Of a stretch of 64,000 nt of DNA, positions 23,624 to 31,970 are shown piece by piece. The position numbers and the translations under genes were made by a program. Origin of the DNA: Acidobacteriota bacterium. GTDB lineage: Bacteria > Acidobacteriota > Blastocatellia > Pyrinomonadales > Pyrinomonadaceae. Location of the stretch: the NCBI GenBank assembly GCA_016700075.1, contig CP065000.1, positions 558,001 to 622,000 of the forward strand. The letters run 5' to 3'. Each line of letters begins with the position of its first letter. Position 1 is the first letter of the stretch. A model generated the notes under the pieces. It was not told where the DNA came from. It did no database searches and saw only the letters and a program-made list of their open reading frames with translations.

Positions 23624-24188
23624 TCTACCTGAATCAGACTTTTTGCAGACCACGTTCAGTGATTGCGAGCGCTGTTTTGATATTGGCTGGCATGTCTCGC
23701 CTCAGGGCGGGATCAGCCGCTGCCCCGTGATCGCCGGAACACCGGGCGTTCACCATCCTTTGTCGCAGCCCGGCGAGAGGATATCTCGCTGCATCGAAGC
23801 CAAACTCGATTCACCTGTCGAACTCGACGCGTATCATTTCGAGGTCGCACGAACGCTGGCGGCAGCCACACGCGAGCGGCCAATGCATCGCGACGAGCTC
23901 ATACGCCGTCATTTCTCGTTCGTCCGCGGCAGCGAGAATCAACGCCGCAAACTGACGCTGGCCGTCAACCATCTGCGGTCGATCTGGTTGCTGCCGGTCG
24001 GTTCCAGCAAGCGCGAACCATGCGGCTACTGGATCATAACGAATGAGTCGGATTTCAAAAATTGGATCGATTGGGCAGCCGCTGAGCCAGTAACGAAGCT
24101 CAATGAGCTTCGTGGTCTTGCACGGTTCAATTTTCCGATCTTCGCACGCCAGCTCGAGCTGCGTTTTGAGGAGGCGGCAAATGCCTGA
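23607..24188 (+). CDS. phage early protein with probable winged helix
   Basis: 193 residues from ATG 23607, with GGAGG seven bases upstream. The N-terminal 60 residues hold CERC and a later cysteine. Residues about 90-155 (PMHRDELIRRHFSFVRGSEN then KLTLAVNHLRSIWLLPVGSS) look like a winged-helix domain with a beta wing at YWIITNESD. It may bind DNA. It overlaps the next small gene by 8 bases. Confidence 0.6.
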   Translation: MLLAHDLPESDFLQTTFSDCERCFDIGWHVSPQGGISRCPVIAGTPGVHHPLSQPGERISRCIEAKLDSPVELDAYHFEVARTLAAATRERPMHRDELIRRHFSFVRGSENQRRKLTLAVNHLRSIWLLPVGSSKREPCGYWIITNESDFKNWIDWAAAEPVTKLNELRGLARFNFPIFARQLELRFEEAANA

Positions 24189-24291
24189 CCTCGCCTGCGA
24201 CATTGCCGTATTCTGCGGCGGCCTGCTGCTGGCCGTCGTCCTGACTTGGGCCGACGCCGCGATCTCGCGAAAAGAGGACAGTGATGGCTAG
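24181..24291 (+). CDS. very small membrane protein
   Basis: 36 residues (MPDLACDIAVFCGGLLLAVV and a charged end). One hydrophobic segment covers residues 6-23. The start overlaps the previous gene by 8 bases and the stop overlaps the next start by 8 bases, a coupling pattern seen throughout this operon. Function unknown. Confidence 0.5.
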   Translation: MPDLACDIAVFCGGLLLAVVLTWADAAISRKEDSDG

Positions 24292-24556
24292 AAACACGAA
24301 ACGCGACGCCGCGAGCTATGTCAACCAGAACTTTTGCCGGATCTGGCAGGTCATGGAAGCCCTCGAGGGCACCGCGTTCGAGCCGGTCACGCGGGCACGC
24401 ATCCGGCAGCGAACCAACCTCTCGCCCGACGCCGTAAAACGGGCCGTGATCACACTGAAAGAGCTGGGTTTGGCTGTGGAAACAGATGGAAAGATCAGCG
24501 TCGGGCCGCGCATCGCAAAATTCGCCCAACGGCTCGCCGATTCACGCGCTGCGTGA
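24284..24556 (+). CDS. winged-helix DNA-binding protein
   Basis: 90 residues from ATG 24284 with GAGG upstream. The sequence IWQVMEALEGTAFEPVTRAR, then RQRTNLSPDAVKRAVITLKE followed by LGLAVETDGKISVGP reads as helix-turn-helix plus wing. It lies immediately before a pair of palindromic repeats (24541-24631), one of which overlaps its own stop region, so these could be its own operators. That link is inference. Confidence 0.6.
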   Translation: MARNTKRDAASYVNQNFCRIWQVMEALEGTAFEPVTRARIRQRTNLSPDAVKRAVITLKELGLAVETDGKISVGPRIAKFAQRLADSRAA

Positions 24557-24631
24557 ATTTAAAGCACGGTTTTTGACGCTAAGTTATTGATTTTATTGGA
24601 AACACCGATTCACGCGCGCGTGAATTTAAAG
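24541..24631. promoter_or_regulatory. pair of palindromic repeats flanking a short AT-rich spacer
   Basis: TTCACGCGCTGCGTGAA at 24541-24557 and TTCACGCGCGCGTGAA at 24609-24624, each followed by the same TTTAAAG. The centres are about 67 bp apart. The spacer holds TTGACG and AT-rich sequence, possibly a promoter. The layout suggests paired operators for looping, in front of the 24646 gene. Confidence 0.6.
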
Positions 24632-24645
24632 AAAGAGGAGAATTG

Positions 24646-25545
24646 ATGGCTAAATTAAATGAACAAATTGAAAAGCTCAGGGACGATCACGCCCATGAGA
24701 TGATCGACAATCTCACATCCGCACACCAGGAAAAGTCTCGCAACGACGCCCTATTCTTTTTGGGCCGCATTAAACAGAACGACCACATCGCCCAGGCGGT
24801 CGCGTCTAACCTGTCGGCTCAGTCGATACGCGCACTCGAACATTTTCAGCAGGAGCGGATGTACGAATCATTCGGCTACTCGACGTTTGTCGATTTTCTC
24901 GAAAAGAGTGAATGGTCGCCGATGACCAAACGCCAGTACTATGACCGTCTCAATACGCTTAGAGAGCTGGGCGACGAGGTCTTTGATCTGCTCACCTCAG
25001 CCGGAATTAGCGTCCGCGCACAAAAGTTGATCGGCAAAGGGGACATCACGATCTCTGAGGGGAAACTACTGATCGGCGATCAAGAGGTTTCGATAGACAA
25101 TTCCGGCGTGATCAAACAGGTCCTGGTCGAGTTTGTTGATGAGATGCGGGCTAAGGACACCAAGATCAAGACGCTCGAACAAACCGTCACCGAGCGCGAC
25201 ACCACCATCGAAAAGGGCCGCGACGAGATCAACGACCTGCGTCGGGCACTCGACCACGAGGCAGAATCGTCGCCCTACGAGCGGGCACTGATGAACGCGA
25301 TCAAAGCGATGATCACGCTGACCGGCGAGATCAAGGAACTCGACGCGGACGAACGCGGCGAACGCGCCGAGCCCGACCTTAAAACCCTCGCCGAGCAGTG
25401 GTTTCAGGCCCGCGATGCATACGGCGTCCGGATCAGTATGCACGAGCGACAGCCGGACACCGACGACGATCTCGACGCAGCTATAAACGAGGCCCTTGCA
25501 AACAGTGACGGCCTCGACGAATTGGATTACGTGGACGACGAGTAA
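24646..25545 (+). CDS. phage early protein with helical N-domain and coiled coil
   Basis: 299 residues from ATG 24646, with GAGGAG upstream (TTG 24643 is possible). The segment FGYSTFVDFLEKSEWSPMTK, then RQYYDRLNTLRELGDEVFDL looks like an HTH used by replication or partition proteins. Residues about 165-215 are a coiled coil (TKIKTLEQTVTERDTTIEKG). The C-terminus is acidic (DYVDDE). It follows the paired palindromes. Possibly a replication or transposition accessory factor; not identified. Confidence 0.6.
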   Translation: MAKLNEQIEKLRDDHAHEMIDNLTSAHQEKSRNDALFFLGRIKQNDHIAQAVASNLSAQSIRALEHFQQERMYESFGYSTFVDFLEKSEWSPMTKRQYYDRLNTLRELGDEVFDLLTSAGISVRAQKLIGKGDITISEGKLLIGDQEVSIDNSGVIKQVLVEFVDEMRAKDTKIKTLEQTVTERDTTIEKGRDEINDLRRALDHEAESSPYERALMNAIKAMITLTGEIKELDADERGERAEPDLKTLAEQWFQARDAYGVRISMHERQPDTDDDLDAAINEALANSDGLDELDYVDDE

Positions 25546-25639
25546 CGATCGCCCGCTTACCATCGGCAATCGTGCCGAACCGGCGACCGGTGGCTCGCCG
25601 TCAGCCCAAAAAGCCACCACGCTTTTCTCAAGGAGTTTT

Positions 25640-26296
25640 ATGTCAGTCTCAAAGAAAACATTGACGCCGGAACAGGCCGTCATTCAACAGAAATACGTCG
25701 ACGTTTACGGCCTGCAACCGTCGCAGATCACGTTCGATGGCGATAAACCCGACCCAATACTGGACCACAACGCGATCAGCATTCTGTCGCTAAAACTAAC
25801 CAGTGTGGCATCGATCGGCATCGATAAGGTTGTCCGCGACGACAAATGGGTAACGGTGCATGGTTTGGTCACGCTCGCTGACGGCCGCTCACGCGGCTCC
25901 GTCGGGTCGTGCAAGTTGGGTTCGACGATCGCAAGCGGCAAACGCGTCGATTCCGACGAGGTCGCACTCGGCGTCGCAACGTCCCGGATGTATCGCCAGG
26001 CCATGCGAAATGTCGGCATCGATATCCACAAAGCACATCTTGAGTATCTGGCTACCGGGAAGATCGCCGGCGGCAATCTCGAGCACGATCCGCGATCGAC
26101 GAAATATGCCGAGCTGCACATTCTTGCCGCCGAGGCCGGACTGATCGTCGGCCGCGATGACAGCCAGTATCGCAATCTGATCGCGGCAACCTACGGCGGC
26201 GTCACGTCGGCCAAGGAGCTCGACGATCTGGACCTGCACACATTTACCGAAATGGTTCGCGTTATCCGCAATTCGAATCAACGCAAAGCGGCCTGA
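25640..26296 (+). CDS. phage early protein, possible ssDNA-annealing type
   Basis: 218 residues from ATG 25640 with AAGGAG upstream; an upstream open frame lacks a ribosome site. A beta-rich middle (WVTVHGLVTLADGRSRGSVG) followed by a helix VDSDEVALGVATSRMYRQAM recalls the beta-sheet plus 'A.T.A..RA...G' layout of Rad52/Erf-like annealing proteins. This is a weak resemblance. It sits directly before the transposase gene. Confidence 0.55.
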   Translation: MSVSKKTLTPEQAVIQQKYVDVYGLQPSQITFDGDKPDPILDHNAISILSLKLTSVASIGIDKVVRDDKWVTVHGLVTLADGRSRGSVGSCKLGSTIASGKRVDSDEVALGVATSRMYRQAMRNVGIDIHKAHLEYLATGKIAGGNLEHDPRSTKYAELHILAAEAGLIVGRDDSQYRNLIAATYGGVTSAKELDDLDLHTFTEMVRVIRNSNQRKAA

Positions 26297-26345
26297 GTTT
26301 GTTTTTACAGGGCGGCAACAGCCCGCCGCCCATTTTCTAATTACA

Positions 26346-28127
26346 ATGAGAGCGAAACTATCAAAATTCGACACCTCAGAGATCCGCACGGCCATGACAG
26401 GGCTGTCGGGCTCGGCTGCTAAAGCCGAGGCCGCACGTCTGGCCGAGATCTATGGCGTACACCCGAATCACATCTATCGCATCACGCGTGACATCCGGAA
26501 CACTGCCGATCGAAAGACCCGATCTGACGCCGGACGGCGCACATACGAGCTTGCCAAAGGTACCGGCACATGGTTCGCGGCATCGCTCGTGACGGCTCGA
26601 AACATCGACCCGCAGCTGGCACTAAAGACCGCCGCCGCCCAGGGATTTAACGATCTGCCGAGCCTTAGTTATTTTCGAACGATCCTCGCGGAAAACGGCA
26701 TCGGGGCAAAAGCTCGCCGATCGCCGAAAAAAGCTCACCGCCGCGTCGAGGCCAAATATCCGGGCCATGTCTTCCAAGTTGACGTTTCAGCTCTCAAAAC
26801 TCGCTGGCAGGACGAGCGAACTCGGCGCATCCTGCGGATCGAGGGCGTCGATAAGAACCATCCGCAAATGGACCCGCAGATACTGCGCGTCTGGCAGATA
26901 ATGCTGATCGACGATTTCTCGCGGCGGCGATTTCTGCGATACTTCATCGCTCGTGCCATCACGTCCGAACAGATGGTCAGATTCCTCGCCGAAGCCTACA
27001 GCGAGCTAGGCGTTCCGCAGATCCTGTACACGGACGGCGGCGGTGAGTTCAAGGGCCGTCACAACGATGCTCTAAAGATCTTGAATCAGCTGCCGACGAT
27101 CGAACAGACAGGCGGCTATAAGCACCTCGTTCACGAGCCCGACAGACCCCAGGCGACCGGCAAGGTAGAGACCTCGCACCGCTGGGCACAGCGCATCGAC
27201 AATCTCGTAGGAGTCGTCTTAGACCAGGGCCGAAAGGTCGAGATCGAAAATCTCAATCTGATGGCAAATCGTGCCGTCTACGACTACAACGAAAACCACA
27301 TTAACCGCACGACCGGCATGACACCGATGGCTCGCTGGCGGTCGAAACGTCCCGTTATCCGTCTTCTCGATCCCGACGTGGTCGAATCGGCTCTGCTCGC
27401 ACGTCATTTCGAGCCGGTGTTGAACGCCGACATGACGATCAAGATCGACCGCATCAGCTACCGCATCGAGGCTGTCGCTCCCTTCGTCGACCATATCGGC
27501 CACAAATTACGCGTCGTCGTCCCCGCAAAGATCGACTCGATGCTGGTCTGCTTTCCGCAGCTCGACGGCAAATTTGGGCCAAAGAATACCGGCGAGTTTT
27601 GGGTACCCAAGGTCCACGCCGCCGAAGACAGCTTTGGGCAAATTCGCGAGATCGCGGAGACATCGGCCGAGCAGCTTAAAAAGGACCTCAAGGCCAGCTA
27701 CAAAGAGGCGATGAAAGAGGTTCGCGAGATCAACAAGCTCACCGGCGAGATCGCCCCGGTACCGTATTACGATCTCGAACCGGCAGCCGCCGAAACGACC
27801 GGCGTCATCAATTTCCCGGACAACACGCGAATCGCGACCGCTGCCGAGATCGATTCCGTCGTTCCGGTACTGCACCCGGATTTTGAAGCCGATCGGGATC
27901 AGGACGCTCCGCAAACGACGGCCGATCGACCGGCATATATGGGCCGCGAATTGACGTTTTGGCAAGCGGTCAACGAATACAAGTCCCGTTTCGATAACGA
28001 CCCTGCGGCGACCAAAGAGTTTCTCGATTCGATCTACAGCGACCGCGGCGGCACCGTCCGCAGCGGTCTGATCGAAGCCGAACTGCGATCCCGCAGTCAG
28101 CCGGTTCCGCTTCGTGCGGTCGGATAG
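26346..28127 (+). CDS. DDE transposase, MuA-like
   Basis: 593 residues. An N-terminal HTH region binds DNA ends (RLAEIYGVHPNHIYRITRDI). The RNase H-like rve core carries D146 (FQVDVS), D230 (YTDGGGEFKG) and E275 (GKVETSHRW), the catalytic triad. A beta-barrel domain follows (about 370-420), then a helical tail that in MuA contacts the B ATPase. It joins the phage ends to new sites for integration and replicative transposition. It is about 70 residues shorter than MuA (663). Confidence 0.93.
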   Translation: MRAKLSKFDTSEIRTAMTGLSGSAAKAEAARLAEIYGVHPNHIYRITRDIRNTADRKTRSDAGRRTYELAKGTGTWFAASLVTARNIDPQLALKTAAAQGFNDLPSLSYFRTILAENGIGAKARRSPKKAHRRVEAKYPGHVFQVDVSALKTRWQDERTRRILRIEGVDKNHPQMDPQILRVWQIMLIDDFSRRRFLRYFIARAITSEQMVRFLAEAYSELGVPQILYTDGGGEFKGRHNDALKILNQLPTIEQTGGYKHLVHEPDRPQATGKVETSHRWAQRIDNLVGVVLDQGRKVEIENLNLMANRAVYDYNENHINRTTGMTPMARWRSKRPVIRLLDPDVVESALLARHFEPVLNADMTIKIDRISYRIEAVAPFVDHIGHKLRVVVPAKIDSMLVCFPQLDGKFGPKNTGEFWVPKVHAAEDSFGQIREIAETSAEQLKKDLKASYKEAMKEVREINKLTGEIAPVPYYDLEPAAAETTGVINFPDNTRIATAAEIDSVVPVLHPDFEADRDQDAPQTTADRPAYMGRELTFWQAVNEYKSRFDNDPAATKEFLDSIYSDRGGTVRSGLIEAELRSRSQPVPLRAVG

Positions 28128-28169
28128 TTTTCGCCCGTCTCACGACGGCATTCAGCAGAGGGTAAAGAT

Positions 28170-29363
28170 ATGACAGCCCAGTCGTACACAATAAAACCGC
28201 GTCCAAATAAACGCCAACACCAGAACACTCCGCTCGGAGCCCTGTTCAACAAATACGATATCTCGCTTTCGCGGGTGGAGCATTGGCTCGCGTCACGCGG
28301 AGCGAGCGTGAGCAGTCGAAAGACCGTCTCGAAACTCATACGTCATGAACTCTCGGCCGAATATTCGGCTGAGCTAAACCCGCTCATCGCTGATGCGATG
28401 CGCGAATACATGCTTTCGCTGGATGTCTCACACAGCGAGATCGATGCCGAACTCTCGGCAGTTTTTACCGAAGGAGAATACAAGCCCATGTCCACAAAAC
28501 GAATTGAACTGACCGATGCCGAACTCGACTGGTTCGGCTTGAAACACGATCCCTTTGCTGAGTTTCCGCGACACGCGGACGAGGTCTTTATCTCGCCGGA
28601 GCTCCAACGGATCATCGACCGCGTAAAGGACGCGATCAAATACCCGGCTTTCATATCGGTCACCGGCGACATCGGCTCCGGCAAGACCGTAATTCGAGCC
28701 ATGATCGAGGACTATTGCGCCACCCAGCCAAATGTAAAGGTGATCTGGCCTGAGTTTTTCGACATGGGCCGGATCTCGCCGATCCAGATAGCTCACGCGA
28801 TCCTGCGGCATTTCGAGGTTGCCCGCATCCCTCGATCGACCGAGGCTGTCGGCGATCTTGTCAAACGAACGCTCGAACGCCAGTTCCAATCGGGCAACCG
28901 CGTAACGCTGGCCTTTGACGAATGTCACCGCATGAGCGATGCCGCTCTGTCGTCGCTCAAGAACTTCTTTGAAATGGGATCGGGCGGTTTTCAACGGTGG
29001 CTCAGCGTGATGCTGTTCGGCCAGCGTGTCTTTGATGCTCGTCTCGAGGACCAGAAATTTCGCGAACTGAATGAGCGCATCATTCCCAACCCGATGCCGG
29101 ACTTTCAGGCATATTCTGCCGATTACATGCGGTTTCGCCTAAAGCGTGCGAACGCTCCGGACGATCTATTTGATGCCGACGCTGTAAAGCTCATTTCAGG
29201 CCACGCCACTACGCCGCTGCAGCTCGGCAATATCGCTAACAAAGCGCTGCGTCTGACGCGTGACGACTTTGCAGAAAAACAGGTCGTCGGCCAAGCGATC
29301 AAGGAAAAGATGTTCTTTGAAAATCGCACGGCCAGCCCATTTGCGAAACGTCGCGGGGCATAA
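28170..29363 (+). CDS. AAA+ transposition target-selection ATPase, MuB-like
   Basis: 397 residues. Walker A GDIGSGKT at about residue 165 and Walker B TLAFDECHRM at about 249 are clear. The N-terminal about 110 residues contain an HTH-like segment (DISLSRVEHWLASRGASVSS). The C-terminal helices resemble the ExeA/MuB group. It should bind target DNA and activate the adjacent MuA-like transposase. It is longer than MuB (312), with extra N-terminal sequence. Confidence 0.9.
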   Translation: MTAQSYTIKPRPNKRQHQNTPLGALFNKYDISLSRVEHWLASRGASVSSRKTVSKLIRHELSAEYSAELNPLIADAMREYMLSLDVSHSEIDAELSAVFTEGEYKPMSTKRIELTDAELDWFGLKHDPFAEFPRHADEVFISPELQRIIDRVKDAIKYPAFISVTGDIGSGKTVIRAMIEDYCATQPNVKVIWPEFFDMGRISPIQIAHAILRHFEVARIPRSTEAVGDLVKRTLERQFQSGNRVTLAFDECHRMSDAALSSLKNFFEMGSGGFQRWLSVMLFGQRVFDARLEDQKFRELNERIIPNPMPDFQAYSADYMRFRLKRANAPDDLFDADAVKLISGHATTPLQLGNIANKALRLTRDDFAEKQVVGQAIKEKMFFENRTASPFAKRRGA

Positions 29364-29368
29364 CAGCT

Positions 29369-29451
29369 TTCCTCGCGGGCCGGAGCGTGACACGCCGGCA
29401 CGACGGAACCCGGGGCTTTCTTTGGTTGAGAAACAACCGGCCCGCGAGGAA
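29369..29451. repeat. large inverted repeat, possible structured RNA
   Basis: TTCCTCGCGGGCCGG (29369-29383) and CCGGCCCGCGAGGAA (29437-29451) are perfect 15-bp inverted arms 53 bases apart. Inside is a second hairpin GGTTG-AGAAA-CAACC that competes with the outer one. It fills most of the gap between the B ATPase gene and the next gene. No T tract follows. Confidence 0.65.
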
Positions 29452-29503
29452 CCACGAGATCTCAGATCTCAAATTTGAAATTGAACTTTAGGAGAGCCAA
29501 ACC

Positions 29504-29962
29504 ATGAAACCAGTATCACCGATAGTCAAAGGCTGCGAGGATCACGAGATACGGATCGCAGAAAACCAGGACGAATACGAGACGTTGCCGGCTCTTCCGG
29601 TCGACCATGGCCAACGGATCTTGACCCGTTGGAGCCTGACCTGGCGAGAACGGCTCACCCTTCTATTCAAAGGCAATGTCTACCTCCACGTTTGGACTTT
29701 CGGACGGCCGATCCAGCCGCTTTATATGGAGGTCGACGAACTGAGACAACAATTAGATGAGCTGAAACGCTCCGGCACGCGGCCGCAGGCTCGACCGACG
29801 ATGCAGCTCGCCGCCAACGGCCGAACCTGCCGAACGTGCCGACACGCGACCCGGATCAGCTACTTCTATAAATGCGGCCTGGCTCAAGACAAATGGACGG
29901 GAAGCAGAAACACCGACATCCGCCTGAAAGACCCGGCCTGCGCCAAATACGAGGAGCGGTAG
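29504..29962 (+). CDS. phage protein with C-terminal zinc-binding cysteines
   Basis: 152 residues with AGGAG upstream. Residues about 40-60 (RWSLTWRERLTLLFKGNVYL) are amphipathic, followed by a short coiled coil (EVDELRQQLDELKRS). The C-terminus has CRTCRH, then YKCGLA and DPACAKYEE, a four-cysteine pattern that could bind zinc. Function unknown. It ends one base before the HNH gene. Confidence 0.6.
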   Translation: MKPVSPIVKGCEDHEIRIAENQDEYETLPALPVDHGQRILTRWSLTWRERLTLLFKGNVYLHVWTFGRPIQPLYMEVDELRQQLDELKRSGTRPQARPTMQLAANGRTCRTCRHATRISYFYKCGLAQDKWTGSRNTDIRLKDPACAKYEER

Positions 29963-30793
29963 ATGGGGATACGAACCTGGACAACTGAACAGATCGAGTT
30001 TCTCCGCGAGAACTGCGGCCGGCTCTCGTATGCCGAGATCGCGGAACGGCTCGGCAAGACGGCGGCACAATGCAAGAGCCAGGCGTCGAATCTCGGTTTT
30101 ACGCGTTCGCGTAAATGGCCCGACGCCGATATCGAACTGCTGCGGCAAATGTATCCGGACCACCGATCGATCGACATCGCCGAACGGCTGGGCCGCAAAC
30201 TTTCGGCGGTCCATTGGATGGCCAACAAACTCGGGCTCAAGAAAAGCGATGCGTTCAACGCCAGCGAGCTCTGCGGACGCATAACTAAGGAGAACCGCGT
30301 CCGCCGAGGACTCGAACACAGGTTCCCAAAGGGCCACAAACCATGGAATGCCGGCACAAAAGGATTGGCCGGCCTGCATCCAAACTCTCGCCGTACGCAG
30401 TTCAAAAAGGGCAGCTTAAGCGGCCGTGCGGCTGAGGTCGTACAGCCGATCGGAACCGAGCGGCTGCAAAAGGACGGCTACCGTCAGCGAAAGGTCAATA
30501 ATGATCTGCCGTTCCACCGTCGATGGAAAATGGTCCATCACATCGTTTGGGAACAGCACAATGGTCCTATCCCACCTGGGCACAACGTCGTCTTTCGCGA
30601 CGGCGACAAAGCGAATATCACGATCGAAAATCTCGAACTCGTGTCACGGACCGAATGGATCGATCGTCATCGAGCCGAAACCCTGTACCCAGAACCCCTT
30701 GTTAAAGCTATCCGGCAGCTCGCCGGTATGAAAAGGAGACTGAAACGATATGCCAAAGAACAAGATCGAAGATCTCAGAAACCTGCTGTTTGA
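29963..30793 (+). CDS. HNH endonuclease with two N-terminal Myb/SANT-like repeats
   Basis: 276 residues. Two similar HTH repeats open the protein: WTTEQIEFLRENCGRLSYAE and WPDADIELLRQMYPDHRSID, each ending with IAERLG. A basic linker leads to an HNH_3-type nuclease: VHHIVWEQHNGPIPPGHNVV, then FRDGDKANITIENLELVS at about 195-230. Such free-standing endonucleases are common in phages as homing or packaging nucleases. It overlaps the next gene by 44 bases. Confidence 0.88.
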   Translation: MGIRTWTTEQIEFLRENCGRLSYAEIAERLGKTAAQCKSQASNLGFTRSRKWPDADIELLRQMYPDHRSIDIAERLGRKLSAVHWMANKLGLKKSDAFNASELCGRITKENRVRRGLEHRFPKGHKPWNAGTKGLAGLHPNSRRTQFKKGSLSGRAAEVVQPIGTERLQKDGYRQRKVNNDLPFHRRWKMVHHIVWEQHNGPIPPGHNVVFRDGDKANITIENLELVSRTEWIDRHRAETLYPEPLVKAIRQLAGMKRRLKRYAKEQDRRSQKPAV

Positions 30794-31133
30794 AACGATG
30801 GAACGCCTGATGGACGACGACGACAAAATGGACGTCGATCGTGCCCGTGCCGTTGCCCAGGTCGGCTCGGCGATCGTCGAAACCGGAAAGGCTGAGCTGC
30901 AGTACCTGCAATTGGTCGGCCGCGGCCGTTCGAGCTTTATCGAGATCGAACCGCCCGAACCGCCCGAACCGGTCGCACGGCTCGCGGCCGCACCGCCGCC
31001 GCCGGCCTTAAGCGAACCGATCGAGATATCACCCGACGACCGTCACGAGGATCTGTGTCAAAAATGCGTTCTGCCGGACTGTGACGAATCTAGTGACAAA
31101 TGCCTCGTCCGCATTCAGCGAAAGGCAGCCTGA
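30750..31133 (+). CDS. phage early protein with Cys-containing C-terminus
   Basis: 127 residues, overlapping the HNH gene. The N-terminal helix IEDLRNLLFETMERLMDDDD and ARAVAQVGSAIVETGKAEL resemble a small helical family found widely in phages of unknown role. A Pro/Ala linker (PPPPAL) leads to CQKCVLPDCDESSDKC, a possible zinc or metal site. Confidence 0.6.
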   Translation: MPKNKIEDLRNLLFETMERLMDDDDKMDVDRARAVAQVGSAIVETGKAELQYLQLVGRGRSSFIEIEPPEPPEPVARLAAAPPPPALSEPIEISPDDRHEDLCQKCVLPDCDESSDKCLVRIQRKAA

Positions 31134-31138
31134 CCACT

Positions 31139-31513
31139 ATGCTAGAACTCAGCGAATACACCTACTTTGACGAACTCGATTTCCGTGCCTATTTCCGCCG
31201 CTTCCGGGCGGTCATCCTTGCGGCCGACGCAGCCGGTGCCGACGACCCCGAATATCGCGGCCTGACCGTCGGCGAGATCAACCGACGCCTCGGTGATCAC
31301 GCTAACAAACAATGGACCGCTGACTGCCTTCAGATGGCGGCCGTGTTCCGTGCCGGCCTCGTCCCCGAACGCTACTCGTTCCGCCGCCGCGACACCGTCC
31401 GGTCCATACCGCGTGATCAATGGGATTCCATCCCTCGGCCCGAATGCCGGCGTCACTATACCGCTTTCGAGATACCGATGCACGAACGCCGCTCTCGCCG
31501 CCAAACATACTAA
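31139..31513 (+). CDS. phage early protein, unknown
   Basis: 124 residues from ATG 31139 (MLELSEYTYFDELDF). Helical, Arg- and Tyr-rich, with a basic C-terminus (MHERRSRRQTY). The middle TVGEINRRLGDHANKQWTAD may be an HTH. It is followed immediately by the next ATG, which overlaps its stop codon. Function unknown. Confidence 0.55.
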   Translation: MLELSEYTYFDELDFRAYFRRFRAVILAADAAGADDPEYRGLTVGEINRRLGDHANKQWTADCLQMAAVFRAGLVPERYSFRRRDTVRSIPRDQWDSIPRPECRRHYTAFEIPMHERRSRRQTY

Positions 31514-31686
31514 TGCAGACCGAAACCATCAACGCCCTGATCGAACTCTTCCGCAACGCCGTCGCACTCCACGGCGGCGACGTCACCAATATCTCGATCA
31601 CCATGCTCCGCACCGACGACGATGCCGCTGAAAACCGTTTCGACCCTGAATCTCCCGAGATCCCCGAAACATGGGAAATACTATGA
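31513..31686 (+). CDS. small acidic phage protein
   Basis: 57 residues, starting on the last base of the previous stop codon. Helical first half (TINALIELFRNAVALHGGDV) and an acidic Pro/Glu tail. The exact coupling to both neighbours supports expression. Function unknown. Confidence 0.5.
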   Translation: MQTETINALIELFRNAVALHGGDVTNISITMLRTDDDAAENRFDPESPEIPETWEIL

Positions 31687-31970
31687 ACGACCTCGAATAC
31701 ACCGACCGCACCATCATTCACCACCGCGTCGCCTTGCTCGCAAAGACCGGAAAGCCCCTCGGCCTGATGTCCGTCGCCATCACGCCGACTCACAATCTCG
31801 TCGCCCATTTCAACCCGGGCTTACCGCCCGGCAAACAGGTCTTTGTAAGACCCTTCGAATCCCGCCGTGACGCTGAATCGAACTTCGACGAGGCTCTCGC
31901 CGTCTCCCGCGATCGCGGCTGGACCGTCATCTACAACGGCCCACGCCTCAACTGCCCGTATCGTAGCTGA
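31683..31970 (+). CDS. last early gene of the prophage, unknown
   Basis: 95 residues from ATG 31683 (ATGA overlap with the preceding stop); an ATG at 31671 is possible. Beta-rich: VALLAKTGKPLGLMSVAITP, HFNPGLPPGKQVFVRPFESR and a final RDRGWTVIYNGPRL. It is the last phage-type gene before the presumed right end. Function unknown. Confidence 0.55.
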   Translation: MNDLEYTDRTIIHHRVALLAKTGKPLGLMSVAITPTHNLVAHFNPGLPPGKQVFVRPFESRRDAESNFDEALAVSRDRGWTVIYNGPRLNCPYRS

